Positions 1-10,100 of a DNA stretch of 30,339 nucleotides are shown piece by piece. Made by a program: the position numbers and the translations under genes. How positions within the stretch are numbered: the first letter of the stretch is position 1; every line of letters begins with the position of its first letter. The stretch covers positions 1-30,339 of the forward strand of contig JAHLKH010000253.1 in assembly GCA_025526915.1 (NCBI GenBank), given 5' to 3'. This stretch comes from Entophlyctis helioformis (lineage: Eukaryota > Chytridiomycota > Chytridiomycetes > Chytridiales > Chytriomycetaceae). The notes under the pieces were generated by a model. The model was not told the DNA's origin. It saw only the letters and a program-made list of their open reading frames with translations, and ran no database searches.

Positions 1-1188
1 GGCCAGGTTGATTGTGTTCTGGGCCCGGTGCGTCAGGAACACCAGATGGGATCCCAGACGGCTGTATGACCAGTGCTGGTCCAGCATGTACAGCAGCTCC
101 AGAACACGCGTGCTGCTGTCTGTTGGAATGAGCACGTTGCCCTGGTTCTTGAGAACACCCGTGATCGAGTCTGCATGGGGCGGGAGCCAGTTGGGCAGTC
201 AGCCCGCCAGCCGTGCACGTGTGAGTGTGGAGTGAGAGAAGGGGGACATGGCGCAGCAGAAGCCCCACATGTCCAATAGCAGCCCACCGCACCTATCAAG
301 GCCACGTCACGCTTCTGGCGAGGCAACGGGTCAGGCTCGAGGATGTTGAGGGCATCCGTGATGAGCAGCGACGGCCGTGAGAGCGTCGAGTCTGGCCTTC
401 CGAGCACGGCGCCGTTCAAGTGCCTGTCGCAAGCCACGCTCAGATCACGGCAGCCAGACAGCCACGTTGAGAGCAGCCAGACGCGCATTGCTTACCGCTC
501 CTTGCGGTGGTTGTAGTCGACCGCATACACAATCTCCTCCGAGTCCTTCTTGATCTTCCAGATGGTGCCTCCAAGGGTGTGGCCGCCGTTAAAGGCCGTG
601 ATGGTGATGCCCTGGCACTTGCCTGCCAGCGCGGAGCGTGAGCGTCAACGGCCACCAACATGCACACATATCCAAGCGAAAGAGAACGAGCGGCGATGCC
701 CCACCAGCGAGGCCGAGCGGCTGCGAGTAGCGCAGGTTGGTCACGGAGCGAAAGGCCGGTCTCGACGTCGGCCAGCGAGAACAGGCCAAAGTCTTCCTGG
801 TCCAGCCGGGCCTGCACCAGATCCTGCAGAAAGGTCAGGCCCATGTCGTGGACCGGCGTCGTGGCGTAGACGGGGCAGGCCAGGCCGAGGTGGACGGCGG
901 CGTACGGCAGGCGCCCATGTGGTCCATGTCGGCATGCGACAGCAGCACCGCATCCACCTGCCGAGCGACTCTGATGCAGCGCAGTCAGTCGACGTTGAAC
1001 GTTGGTTGACATGCACGCAGCCATGCACGCTCGACGCACTTGGCCAGGGCCGCCAGCTGGCCCACGTCCAGCGACTCGCTCCAGCCGCAGTCCAGCAGCA
1101 GCTTGGCCTCGTCAATCTCGAGCAGGTAGCACAGCGGCGACTCGTCGTGTGCGCCGGACAGCGGCGTGAACTTGACAAACGACGTCAT
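1..1188 (-). CDS. CPSF2: CPSF2/CPSF100 (Cft2), cleavage and polyadenylation specificity factor subunit, 3' part cut off
   Basis: This is the catalytically inactive metallo-beta-lactamase partner of the mRNA 3'-end endonuclease CPSF73. Exons read 1188-1036, 957-705, 622-496, 423-311 and 170-1, then leave the window; about 272 N-terminal residues are visible. Family hallmarks are the start [91 protein letters not shown] and [13 protein letters not shown]. They come in the order known for human CPSF2. The second exon is broken twice. About one base is missing near 911-916, between DMDHMG and LPYAA, and one is extra near 754-759, between DVET and [12 protein letters not shown]. The two shifts compensate, and no intron can explain either. 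The first donor (GTCGAG) is poor; a GTGCGT lies four bases earlier but would need another base change. Identification is firm; the exact splice sites are inferred. Confidence 0.9.
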
Positions 1189-1440
1189 TCGGGCCGATGT
1201 GTAAGAGATCGCGTCGAACCCGCTGAGCGAGTCGTCGAGCCGAGGCCGACAAGCCGCGCCAACAACAACAAGACAATGAGAAGACAATGAGAAGACAACA
1301 AGACAAGGCGACGACCAACTATGCAACACGTTCATTCGGGCATTTTCATGGATGCAGAGAGTGAGGGCGGGCAGTGAGGGCAGTGCGGGCGGGAGAGGGC
1401 GTGGCATGCCAGGCTGGGCGAGAGGCAGTTGACCAGCAAC
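1189..1440. other. Intergenic region between CPSF2 and p23
   Basis: About 250 bases lie between the stop of p23 and the start of CPSF2, both on the minus strand. It should hold the CPSF2 promoter and 5' UTR and the p23 3' UTR. At 1266-1305 there is an imperfect purine-rich direct repeat of the type gacaatgagaa. I see no clear TATA box and no AATAAA for p23. Confidence 0.5.
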
Positions 1441-2528
1441 TCAGTTGCCCTTCTTGTCCGCGTCGGCCTCGTCGTCGTCGGTCGTGGCCATCTGCACCTC
1501 GGGCAGCGGCTCCTCGTCGGGGAGGTCCTCATCGTCCGAGTCGTCAAAGTTCTGTGCATCGTGCCAGTGCCAGTGCCAGCGTCAGTGGATCAGGATCAGT
1601 GAATCAGAGAGAGGGATCGGGCGAGTGCACCGTGACTTACAGGCATGCCGTTGCCGCCCTGCTGGCCGAGCATCTTGAGCATCTCCTCGTTGAGACCGCC
1701 CATGCCGCCCATGCCACCCATGCCGCCCATACCAGGCATGCCGCCCATGCCGCCCATGCCGGCCAAGGCGCCCATGTCCATCTCGGGCTCCTCGGGCTCG
1801 GGATCGTCGAACGTGTCCTCGACAAACTTGGAAAAGTCCGTCTTGAGCCAGTTGAGCTTGGCGTTGGCCTTTGTGATGCGCGGCCAGAAGCGGGTGTTTG
1901 TGTCTGCCTTTTCGGCCACGAGGGCAATGGAGCGGTTGGTGATGGTCTCGTGCCACGACTAGGGGTGTGTGTGAGTGTGTGTGTGCATGTGCATGTGCAT
2001 GTGTGTCAGTGGTTGTTGTGTATATGAGTGGGCAAGGCGGCAGATCAGCAGATCGGTGCCAGGATGCCCTGCCAGGCTGGTCTGCCAGGATGTTCTGCAA
2101 GCTTCCACGGCGGACTTGCTGATGTCGTCGCCGTGCAAGGCCACGCAGGCAGACGTAGGCAGATACAGACATAGACACACAGACATGGGCAGACTTGGGC
2201 AGACGCACCTCTGGCTTGACCTTGTCAAACAGCTCGAGGCTGAAGCCGTAGGCCTGGCTGTCGGCCGAGCCCTCAAAGGCCAGCGCATCGGCGGTCTTGG
2301 TGAGCTTGGGGGCCTTGACGTCGGGCAGGTTGACCGTGACAAACACAAACTTGCGGTCCTGGGCCCACAGCACCTGGGGGGCTCGCACGGCGGTAGTGCT
2401 GCTTGGCGTGTGTGTGCCAGTGTGCGTGTATGCCCGTGTGCGTGTATGTCAGTAAGGTGTGTGTCAGCCCCTCGCACGTCCAACAACGTCCAGCCACGTC
2501 CAGCCAGCAACAGCACGCACGACATCAT
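1441..2528 (-). CDS. SBA1: p23/Sba1-type Hsp90 co-chaperone
   Basis: A CS-domain co-chaperone that binds ATP-bound Hsp90 and slows client release in the cytosol. Exons: 2528-2521, 2398-2209, 1958-1641 and 1551-1441, giving 208 residues. The CS core begins APQVLWAQDRKFVFVTVNLPD. The family signature FWPRITKANAKLNWLKTDF follows at about residue 115 (WPRLTKxxxKLNWLxxDF in p23). Next comes a Gly-Met repeat (GMGGMPGMGGMGGMGGMGG), as in fungal Wos2/Sba1 proteins, and an acidic tail ending DADKKGN. The first exon codes only for Met-Met-Ser. It is inferred from a GTGCGT donor and a CAG acceptor that restore the frame exactly to STTAVRAPQVLW. A second in-frame ATG (2525) may be the true start. Introns are 122, 250 and 89 bases; the 250-base intron carries GT/CA-rich repeats. 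The gene is divergent from NCA2 across the CAA microsatellite. Confidence 0.9.
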
Positions 2529-2591
2529 TGATCTTCGATGGTTTGCAGGCGAGTTGCAGGCAAAGTGCACACGCACGGCCTTGAACGCTTT

Positions 2592-2676
<85 letters not shown>

Positions 2677-2703
2677 ACAACAACAACAACAACAACAACA
2701 ACA
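2592..2703. repeat. (CAA)n microsatellite in the p23/NCA2 divergent promoter
   Basis: About 112 bases of nearly perfect CAA repeat with one interruption (caaacaa near 2673). It lies 63 bases upstream of the p23 start and ends 8 bases before the NCA2 ATG. Read as CAA it would be in the NCA2 5' leader. It is open in all plus-strand frames, so it also creates spurious poly-Gln, poly-Thr and poly-Asn reading frames. Length polymorphism is likely. Confidence 0.95.
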
Positions 2704-2711
2704 GACGCGCC

Positions 2712-5540
2712 ATGGCCGCACCGCTGGGCAGCCCCGTCGCCGGCGCAGGCTTTGCCGCCGACCAGCTGCGGTCGTCGCTGGCCTGCATCGACGCCGCCTT
2801 CCACATCTCGCCGTCCGCCCCCGACTCGCAGGCCCTGTCGATCCTGTTCTCGCCCTCTCGCCCGCGCGCTGCTGCTTCAGCTTCTACAACTACAACGACG
2901 ACGGCTCCTTCTGCTTCGAGCGAGCGCCAGGCACAGGTGCAGTCGCTCTGGGATGCCATCCACTCGCCCGTCTTTGCCAGTCTGGCCCTGCCGCCTGCCC
3001 AGCGCCGCTCGCTCGCCGTCACGCCCGACATCGCCCGGCTTCTGCGGCTGCTGGCCAGCGCATCGCCCGTCCAGCTCAACCGCAGCCGCTCATCCACCAC
3101 TTCCGCCTCGCACGGCACAGCGCCTTCCTCCGCAACCACAACCACAACACCAACCGCCTCGAAGCTCTCCAAGGCTGCGTCCAAGAAACACCGCAGAAAG
3201 TCGGCTGCCCGGCTGAGCGCCGCAGAGCATCAGGCTGCCGGCGACGATCGGCTGGCGGCCACCCTCGACACCGGCTTCATGAGCAGCAGCAGCAGTTCCA
3301 GCAGTGGCACCGACACGCCCAGCGGATCCAGTGCCCACCACGCGGCGGCCACGCAGGCCGTCGACCACGAACTCGCCCACCTGGTGCTCCTGGCCAAGTC
3401 GCTGGCCGCCATTCGCGCTCTCGCGATCCAGGAGCTGCTCGACGACGTGCCCCCGCTGGCGCGCGAGATCGCCTACTGGGAGCGCGTCCAGGCGTCGCGT
3501 CCGTCGTCGCTCCTGTACTTGATCCAGACCCTCCCCGTGCGGCTTGCACGCGGCGTCTGGGCGGTCCTGGCGGCTCTCTTTGGATGGACCGGCCTGGTTC
3601 CCCGCCTCGCCCCGTCGCGGTCCGCCAGCAGCGAGGCGCTCGACGGCGCTGGCGTTTCGGTCAGCCAGCAGCAGATGCACCATCAGGGATCGCTGGCTCA
3701 CCTTGGACTGGGACTGGCGCTTCGGCTGCGTCCAAGGTCGTGGCTCGACGTGATGCGCGCGGAAATGGCCTGCAAGCGCGAACGCCTTGTGCAGGCTCGG
3801 CTGTGGCAGGCACAGTGTCTGGGTCTGCTTGCGCGCAGCAATGCAGAGTCGGTCTTTCAGCCCGTGCAGGCGCTCCGTGACAATGCACCGAATGCCTCGG
3901 CCGCCGCACCCGCTTCGGCAGCTACGCTCGATCCCATCTCTCCTCTTGCTGTTGCTGCTGCACACCGATCGGCTCAGTCGACTCCGTCGCAGGGATCGCA
4001 GGCCGCTGCGTTGGGTGGATCGGGGCTGGCCAACATCAAGGAAGCATCTCGCAAACTGGCGCGTCTGTTCAAGCCCAAGCCGCGTCAAACTGCTGCTGCT
4101 GCTGCCAAACACGGACACTCGTCGGCCAACGTCCATGACTCGGCCGGCATGCAGTCGTCTGCACTTGGGGTTAGCGATGGCGGCAGCAGCAGCAGTGCAT
4201 CGAGTGCTCTTGTCAGCGAAGTGCGTGATCTGCTGCGGTCGCATGTGGCTGCAGAGATTGCCTCGATCGGCGCTGTCGTGGCGTCGCTCTCTGGCCTTGC
4301 ACGCGATCTTCCCACTGCCGAGGAGGGCCAGCTGCTTGCGATTGGTGAGCCACGCTGCCAGTTGCATTGCAAGTCGCTCTTGGGCATATGCTGACGGACT
4401 GACGGACTGACTGACTGCCACGCGTGCACATCATGCAGAGCCGCAGACCGTGTCGCATGCCCTGCCTGTTGGAGCGCTGTACGTCAAGGTCAATGATCTG
4501 GCCCACTCGCTCGAGACCGTCAGCCGCCAGTCGCAGACAGTCGTGTCGCTCTACGGCCGGCCATCGCTCCTCCTCCGTGCCTGGTTCCCAACCCTCGTGA
4601 CCATGGCCTCTATCAGTATCGCGGCGCGCTACTCGTCCGTCAGCCAAGCCACGGCACTCCTCCAGTCCACGTCGCAGCAGGTGCTCGAAACGCTGACCGG
4701 GTTCGCCACCAACTGGGTGCTCCGCCCGCTCCACAACGTGCTGCAGACCATCCGCCACGACGAGACCCGGCTTGCACTGCTGGGCACCGAGAGCCTGGCG
4801 TCCGATCTCGGCTCGCTCGAGCGCATGGTGACGGATTTCGCGCGCGACCATGGCACCACGTCCGCATCCGCGCTCGCCGACATCGCGTCCAGCGTGCGGC
4901 AGGGCGACCTCACGGTCGTCCTCCAACGCTACGAGGCCGACATCAAGACGCCGCTCGCGAGCGCCGTGTCGGGCGACCTCATCCGCTCCCTCCTCATCCA
5001 GATCCAAAAGGCCAAGGTCGACGGCGAGCTCGCCATGTCGGCGCTCGACAAGCTGCTGCGCTCCAATGAGCTCAACTTTGCGTTTCTGGCCGTCATGCCC
5101 ACGCTGGCGGTCGCGTATGTCGGCGGCGGCTACATGGCCCGTCTGTGGGCTCCGCGCCGGGCCTCGTACGCCCAAACCATTGGATCCATGCGCAAGCGTC
5201 TGCGGTATGTTGGCATGGGCTGGCCGTGGGAATGGTGCACGAGACACTGACTGACTGTCTGTCTGGCAGGGACATTGAGCGTATCCTCAACCGCATGGAT
5301 CTGGGCTACTCGGACGCGGCGGAGCTGTCCGTCTTTTTCGGGCTGCTGCTCTCGGAGATTTACGATCTGCGTCAGGTCGTGAGCGTCCTCCCGCTGTCGC
5401 TCGTCGACCGGCCGCGGCTCGACGAAGACGTGCGCGACCTCGAGGCGGTGGCTGTGTACTCGAGCAACAAGATCTCTGCGGCCGGCATTGCTGTCCTCGA
5501 CCGCATGTGGCGCACGCACGCTGTTCTGCAGAGGTTCTAG
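2712..5540 (+). CDS. NCA2: NCA2-family mitochondrial membrane protein
   Basis: NCA2 proteins sit in the mitochondrial membrane. In yeast NCA2 affects expression of mitochondrial ATP synthase subunits 6 and 8. Exons 2712-4344, 4439-5204 and 5270-5540 join cleanly (G|AG and CG|G) to give 889 residues, longer than yeast NCA2 (about 616) because of Ser/Ala/Thr-rich inserts. The diagnostic segment is EIAYWERVQASRP followed by LLYLIQTLPVRLARG at about residues 255-285. Hydrophobic segments occur at AVLAALFGWTGLVPRLA, WFPTLVTMASISIAARY and LNFAFLAVMPTLAVAYVGGG. The C-terminus, DIERILNRMDLGYSDAAELSVF (start of exon 3), is the conserved end of the family. The start at 2712 follows the CAA repeat directly. 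An upstream in-frame ATG at 2538 would add a poly-Thr/poly-Asn leader and is less likely. No frame breaks were seen. Confidence 0.85.
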
Positions 5541-5690
5541 CTGCGCTGGCAGGGCCGTTCCCACGCGTCCAACCTTATACTCGCGTCTTGGCAATACCAA
5601 CAACCACCATCACGACCAACAGCCACGGCTCAAGAATGCCTTTTTCTTTCTTTGGTCACAATACCACCACACCACAACACGGCCGCAATA
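5541..5690. other. Convergent 3' region between NCA2 and TMEM41-like gene
   Basis: One hundred and fifty bases separate two convergent stop codons, so the two 3' UTRs probably overlap. The stretch is locally A- and C-rich (caccacaacac type) with no exact AATAAA on either strand. I see no other gene here. Confidence 0.5.
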
Positions 5691-7032
5691 TTATACATTA
5701 AGCAACGCAACACGGTCTTGAGAAGCGCGTATTGCGCCAGAGGACTTGCTGTCTGTCACCTGGCGCAGGAGGGCAGCCAGCCGTTTCTTGAACATGACCG
5801 GCAGGGCGATGACGGCGGTGATGCAGACGAGCTGCAGCACGACCCAGACGTTGAGGATCTCTGACATGGAGTTGAGCGTCGAGAGCGTGGTGGCCGCCTG
5901 GATGCAGATAAAGTTGAACGGCGTCAATCCTAGGAGTGCACAGCCAGCCAGAGAAGCGTCAGCGTCAGCGGGAGATGCAGATCGAGATGAGAGAGACGAG
6001 GAGAGGAGACGGACACGTACCAATAAGCGTCGAGATGAAAAAGGGGACGGGAGGGATGCCGACAAACGGCGACGCGAGATTGACGAACCAGCCGGGCACG
6101 AGCGGCAGCGTGCGCAGCGAGATGAGATACACGATGAGATTCTCGCGGTGCTCCTCGACGGTGACGCGCCAGCTGATGACTTTGGAGCGCGAGATGAGGC
6201 CGCCAAAGACGACGGGCCCGATGACGTGCAGCGACAGAAAGTAGCCAATGGTCGAGCCGGTGGCGGCGAGGAGCGACGTGAGCGGCACGGCGCTGTAGCC
6301 GTAGAGCGCGCCGGCGAGGATATTCTGTCGATGCGAGGCGGGTGGGGGGCAGGTGTGTGATGAGCAGGGCGAGTAGGCGGGGGCATCACGAGTGTGGATG
6401 CAGGCAGGCAAGCAGGCAAGCAAGCGGGGGCTTACAAGGAGCGCCGAGCCGGGGATGCCAAAGGCCTGCTTGAAGAGAAACACGGCGACGAACAGGACAA
6501 AGATGTGGGTGAAGTGGGTCGACGAGTATGCTTTCCTGGGGCCACGGCACGGGATCGGGTCAGCTTGGACAAGACACGACGAGCTGGAAGGACCGACGAT
6601 CAAGCCACGCCACGCACAAGGTGACGATGAGCGTCTTGACGCCCTGCAGGTCGTGCGGGATGGCGAGGGGCGTTTTGGACGCGGGCAGCGTGGCGGCCAG
6701 ACGCCAGATGGCAAGCATGGCGACCGAGGCGATGGCGAGCATCTGAGCGATGCGGGCGGCGACCTGCGCCGAGGTCAGGGTCAGTTGAAGGCGGCTGCTG
6801 GCGGCCGACGACGCCGACAGCGACGACGAGGAGGGCAGCGGCTGGTTGCATGGCGGTGCGTGTGTGGTCGTGTATGGTTGTGGTGGTGGTGGTGGTGGTG
6901 GCATGCATGGACCAACAGCAGGCATGGATGTGCACCGAGCATGTGTAAGTGCGGATGCGAGTGCGAGTGCAAGAGCGAGTGTAAGAGCGAGTGTGCACCA
7001 CTCACCGCGGTGGCCGGCAGGGGAAGCGACAT
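5691..7032 (-). CDS. VTT-domain (TMEM41/DedA-type) ER membrane protein
   Basis: A multi-pass membrane protein of the VTT superfamily, whose members TMEM41B and VMP1 are ER phospholipid scramblases needed for autophagy and lipid export. Exons 7032-7006, 6841-6618, 6535-6436, 6324-6021 and 5929-5691 give 297 residues with every junction in frame. Order of features: a Ser/Ala-rich N-terminus; a first membrane helix; PHDLQGVKTLIVTL; FVLFVAVFLFKQAFGIPGSALL (the TMEM41 'FxIPGS' element); LAGALYG; GSTIGYFLSLHVIGP; the diagnostic RTLPLVPGWFVNLASPFVGI; then LTPFNFICIQAATTL and a final helix with a basic cytosolic tail. The pattern RTxPLxPxWxVNLxSP, together with FGIPGS, is closer to TMEM41 than to yeast Tvp38. 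It shares a 162-base promoter with the Clr2-like gene. The first exon (nine codons) is inferred from splice sites and frame. Confidence 0.88.
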
Positions 7033-7194
7033 GGCTGCTGTGGCTGTCTGGCTGCTCGTTGGCTGTTGGTTGTAGTCGTTGTATGTCGTGGCGGTTGTGG
7101 TTGTCGTACTTGTCGTACTTGTCGTTGTGGTTGTCGTTGTCGAAGTTGCGCGCAAAGGCCCAATCCACGCCTCGCAGCGACGCCGTGATCCCGC
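7033..7194. promoter_or_regulatory. Short bidirectional promoter between TMEM41-like and Clr2-like genes
   Basis: The two start codons are 162 bases apart and diverge, so both promoters must fit here or extend into the first exons. The sequence is strongly strand-biased: 7065-7150 is GT-rich and nearly free of A, built from gtcgtt and gtcgtactt units repeated irregularly. I see no TATA box. Confidence 0.5.
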
Positions 7195-10100
7195 ATGAGC
7201 GTGAGCAGCAGCAGCCAGAGTGGCAACAGCCAGAGCAGCAGCAGGCTGCCGGGCGTCGACGCAGCCACAACCACAGCCAGCGACGCCGGCCAGCCGTGCC
7301 CGGCCATCCAGCGCCTGCTTGACGCTGCGCTGGCCCGCCTGCCCTCGTATGCGGCCGGCCACGGGCGGCTGCTGCACCTCGGCGACCAAGACGGCCAAGA
7401 CGACCTTGAAGGCGTTGAAGGCCACGAGCACAGCGACCGCCACGACGACCGCCACAAGCACAACAGCAGCAGCAGCAGCAACCACCTGACGCTCGAGCTG
7501 TCCGACGGCTGCCTGCCGTCCATCGGCCTGCCGCCTGCGCTCACCGCCAAGGCCGCCCGCCCCGTGTCCTTCTTCCTGCCCGTGCCGCACACAGACCCGT
7601 CGCTGCAGACCTGGCTGCGCTCGTGCAGCGCTGCCTTGGCTGCTACCATCGCCACCGTCACCGCCTCGAACCCGTCCGCCGCCGTATCGGCCTGGGCGTC
7701 GCTGCCGCCATCGTCGTCGTCGTCGCTGCCACCGTCGCTCGCCTCTCTGCCCGACGGCTACGTCTTTGTTCGCCACCATGTGCGTCTTCCTTCTATCGTT
7801 CTCTTATAGTCTGCCCATGTGCTCGCTTATCCTACCAACTGGCTGTCTTATCCTTCATGCCATCCCACCACCGACTGACTCGCATCCATCTTGGACAGTT
7901 CGAGACCAAGGCTCAGCTCGCAAAGCGCCTCGCTCCAGCCGCCAACCCCAGCATGCCCAACGCGTCCTCGGCCAGCAAGACCGTCGACCTGGACGGCGTT
8001 GTCCTGCGCACAGACCCATACGTCCTTGGCCATCCGTCCGGCCTTCGCTTCCGGTCTGCGCCAGAGATCTCGCCGCACCTGCTCTGGCTCGAGCTTGGCG
8101 CCAACGGATCCTTTGACACGCGCGACTACAGCACCTGCGTCTGCAAGTACTGCCCTCGCTTTGTCGACCAGTGCGCGCGGCTCTACGTGCACTTTACCCG
8201 CCCCACCTTGATCCGCAACCCGGCCTTGGCCCCTGCAAAGGCCGAGCGCATCCTCCACGGCCCGAGCACCATCTTCCGCCGCGGCGAGACCATCTGGGTG
8301 CCCGTCACGTTCGATGACGCTGGCGCCCCGCGCAACGGCATCCCGTTCCTCCAGCTGCTGGCCAGAGAGGCCCACGACGAGCATCTCCAAGCAGCCTCGC
8401 GCCGGCCGTCCATCGAGCCGTTACGCTCTCCCTTCACGTCCTCGCCGCCTTCTCAGGCAGCGTCTCAGCGCAGGTTGAGTGCCTCGACCTCAATGCTCGG
8501 CACTCCTGTGTCTGGATCTGCCGCCCCTGCTGGATCGTCCGTGCCCATGTCGCTGTTCAGCTCGCCTACACACGTGGCCAGCGGCATGCGGATGGGGAGC
8601 CTTGGCGACGATGGTGAGAGTGAGGATCGCAACAACGGCAGCGAAGAGGAGGAGGAGGAGGAGGAAGAGGATAGTGACGTGGACTCGACAACAACCGATC
8701 CCTCTCCCGCACTCGACGCCTTGTCGGCCTCCGAGTTGCTGTCCATGAAGAGGCGTCTGGCCTTTTTCCCCGGCAAGGTTGTCAGCCGCACGGGGCACGC
8801 GTTCCGCGCTCCCTTGTCGCTCACGGATGGATCGAGTGGCACGCCAACCCATGGCAGATACGAGAACGGCGTGTTGGTCGCCACGCATCTGTCATCTGTT
8901 GTCACCTACAAGGTGTACGTCGAGACGCTCTCGCTCAAGATGATTGTCGACAATGCCAATGCCTTTCCGTACCTGCAGCCCCCGACGCTGCCCATGTCGA
9001 CGCTCGGCGACAAACAGGAGCAGCGCCGACTTCGCGCGATTGCGCAGACGCGCCAGTCTGCATCCACCTACGCCATGTTTGGAGGTCCAAAGACCGTGTC
9101 GTTCAACCTGGGCGAGCTGCTTGCCGCGTTGGACGACTCGGTGTGGCCGCTCCTCTCGCCCGAGCTGCTTGCACAGGATCCCGCAACAGCCTCGGTCGAG
9201 GTGCTGTCGTATGGCGGCATCCAGTTTGGCAACGAGATCATTCGTGCCAGCGACTTTGTTCGTCTGCGCAGCACCAGCAGCGACCCCGACACGCAAACCA
9301 ACCTCCACTGCATGGCCATTGAGCACATTCTCGATATCCGCTCGATGCTCCCAAACGGCTACGCTTCGGACACGATCGTGTTTGGCGGCAAGATCTATGC
9401 CCGCCAGCCCAACTTTTCCGTCACGATGAAACAGTACCGCACCATGATGAACGCCTGGTTTCCGGCAGGCAAGCCCGTCTCGTCGTCGCACTCCAAGCTC
9501 CCGCTGCTCCTTCCGCTCGCGCGCATCGGCGGCCGCTTCTATCCGGTCCACTCGCCGCAAATCCGCACCGACATGCAGTACCCATGGCAGGATCGTACTG
9601 GCACCACTGGGACGGTGTCGATGGCAATCATGAACTCTCGTGCATGCCGATTGGCGACAGTCTGCATGGCGGCTCGTCGCGGATGCCGGATGTGGTCATG
9701 GGCGATGTGCACTTTGGACTGGATGACTCGGACGTGCTCGGCGCGGTCGGTGTGACGACTCGGTCTATCCAGGCACCTGCTCGTGTGTTTCGCGCCATAA
9801 CCGCCCCACCACCCACCGCCACCGCGTCCACACAAAAGTCCTACAGCGCGTCGCAGCCACAACAGCCACAACAACCGCAGCCGTCGGCTTTACTTTTTGC
9901 TCCGCCTCAACGAATGGCGGCCAAGGCAGCCAGTGCGGCCATTAAGGCAGCGGCATCCTCAACATCAGGGTCGGGATCTGGCTCAGGAACATCGCAGCAG
10001 TCGAGAAGGAGATTGTCGCTTGAACAAGGCGCCATGCACACCCACGCACCTGCACCGCCCACCAAACGAGCTCGCATCGAGAGTGGGTCTCTGCCGTCTG

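Noticed and set aside
1959..2804. Minus-strand 281-codon frame with a long poly-Cys run
   Set aside because: It is the CAA repeat read as TGT/TGC-type codons on the opposite strand, crossing the p23 exons in the wrong frame.
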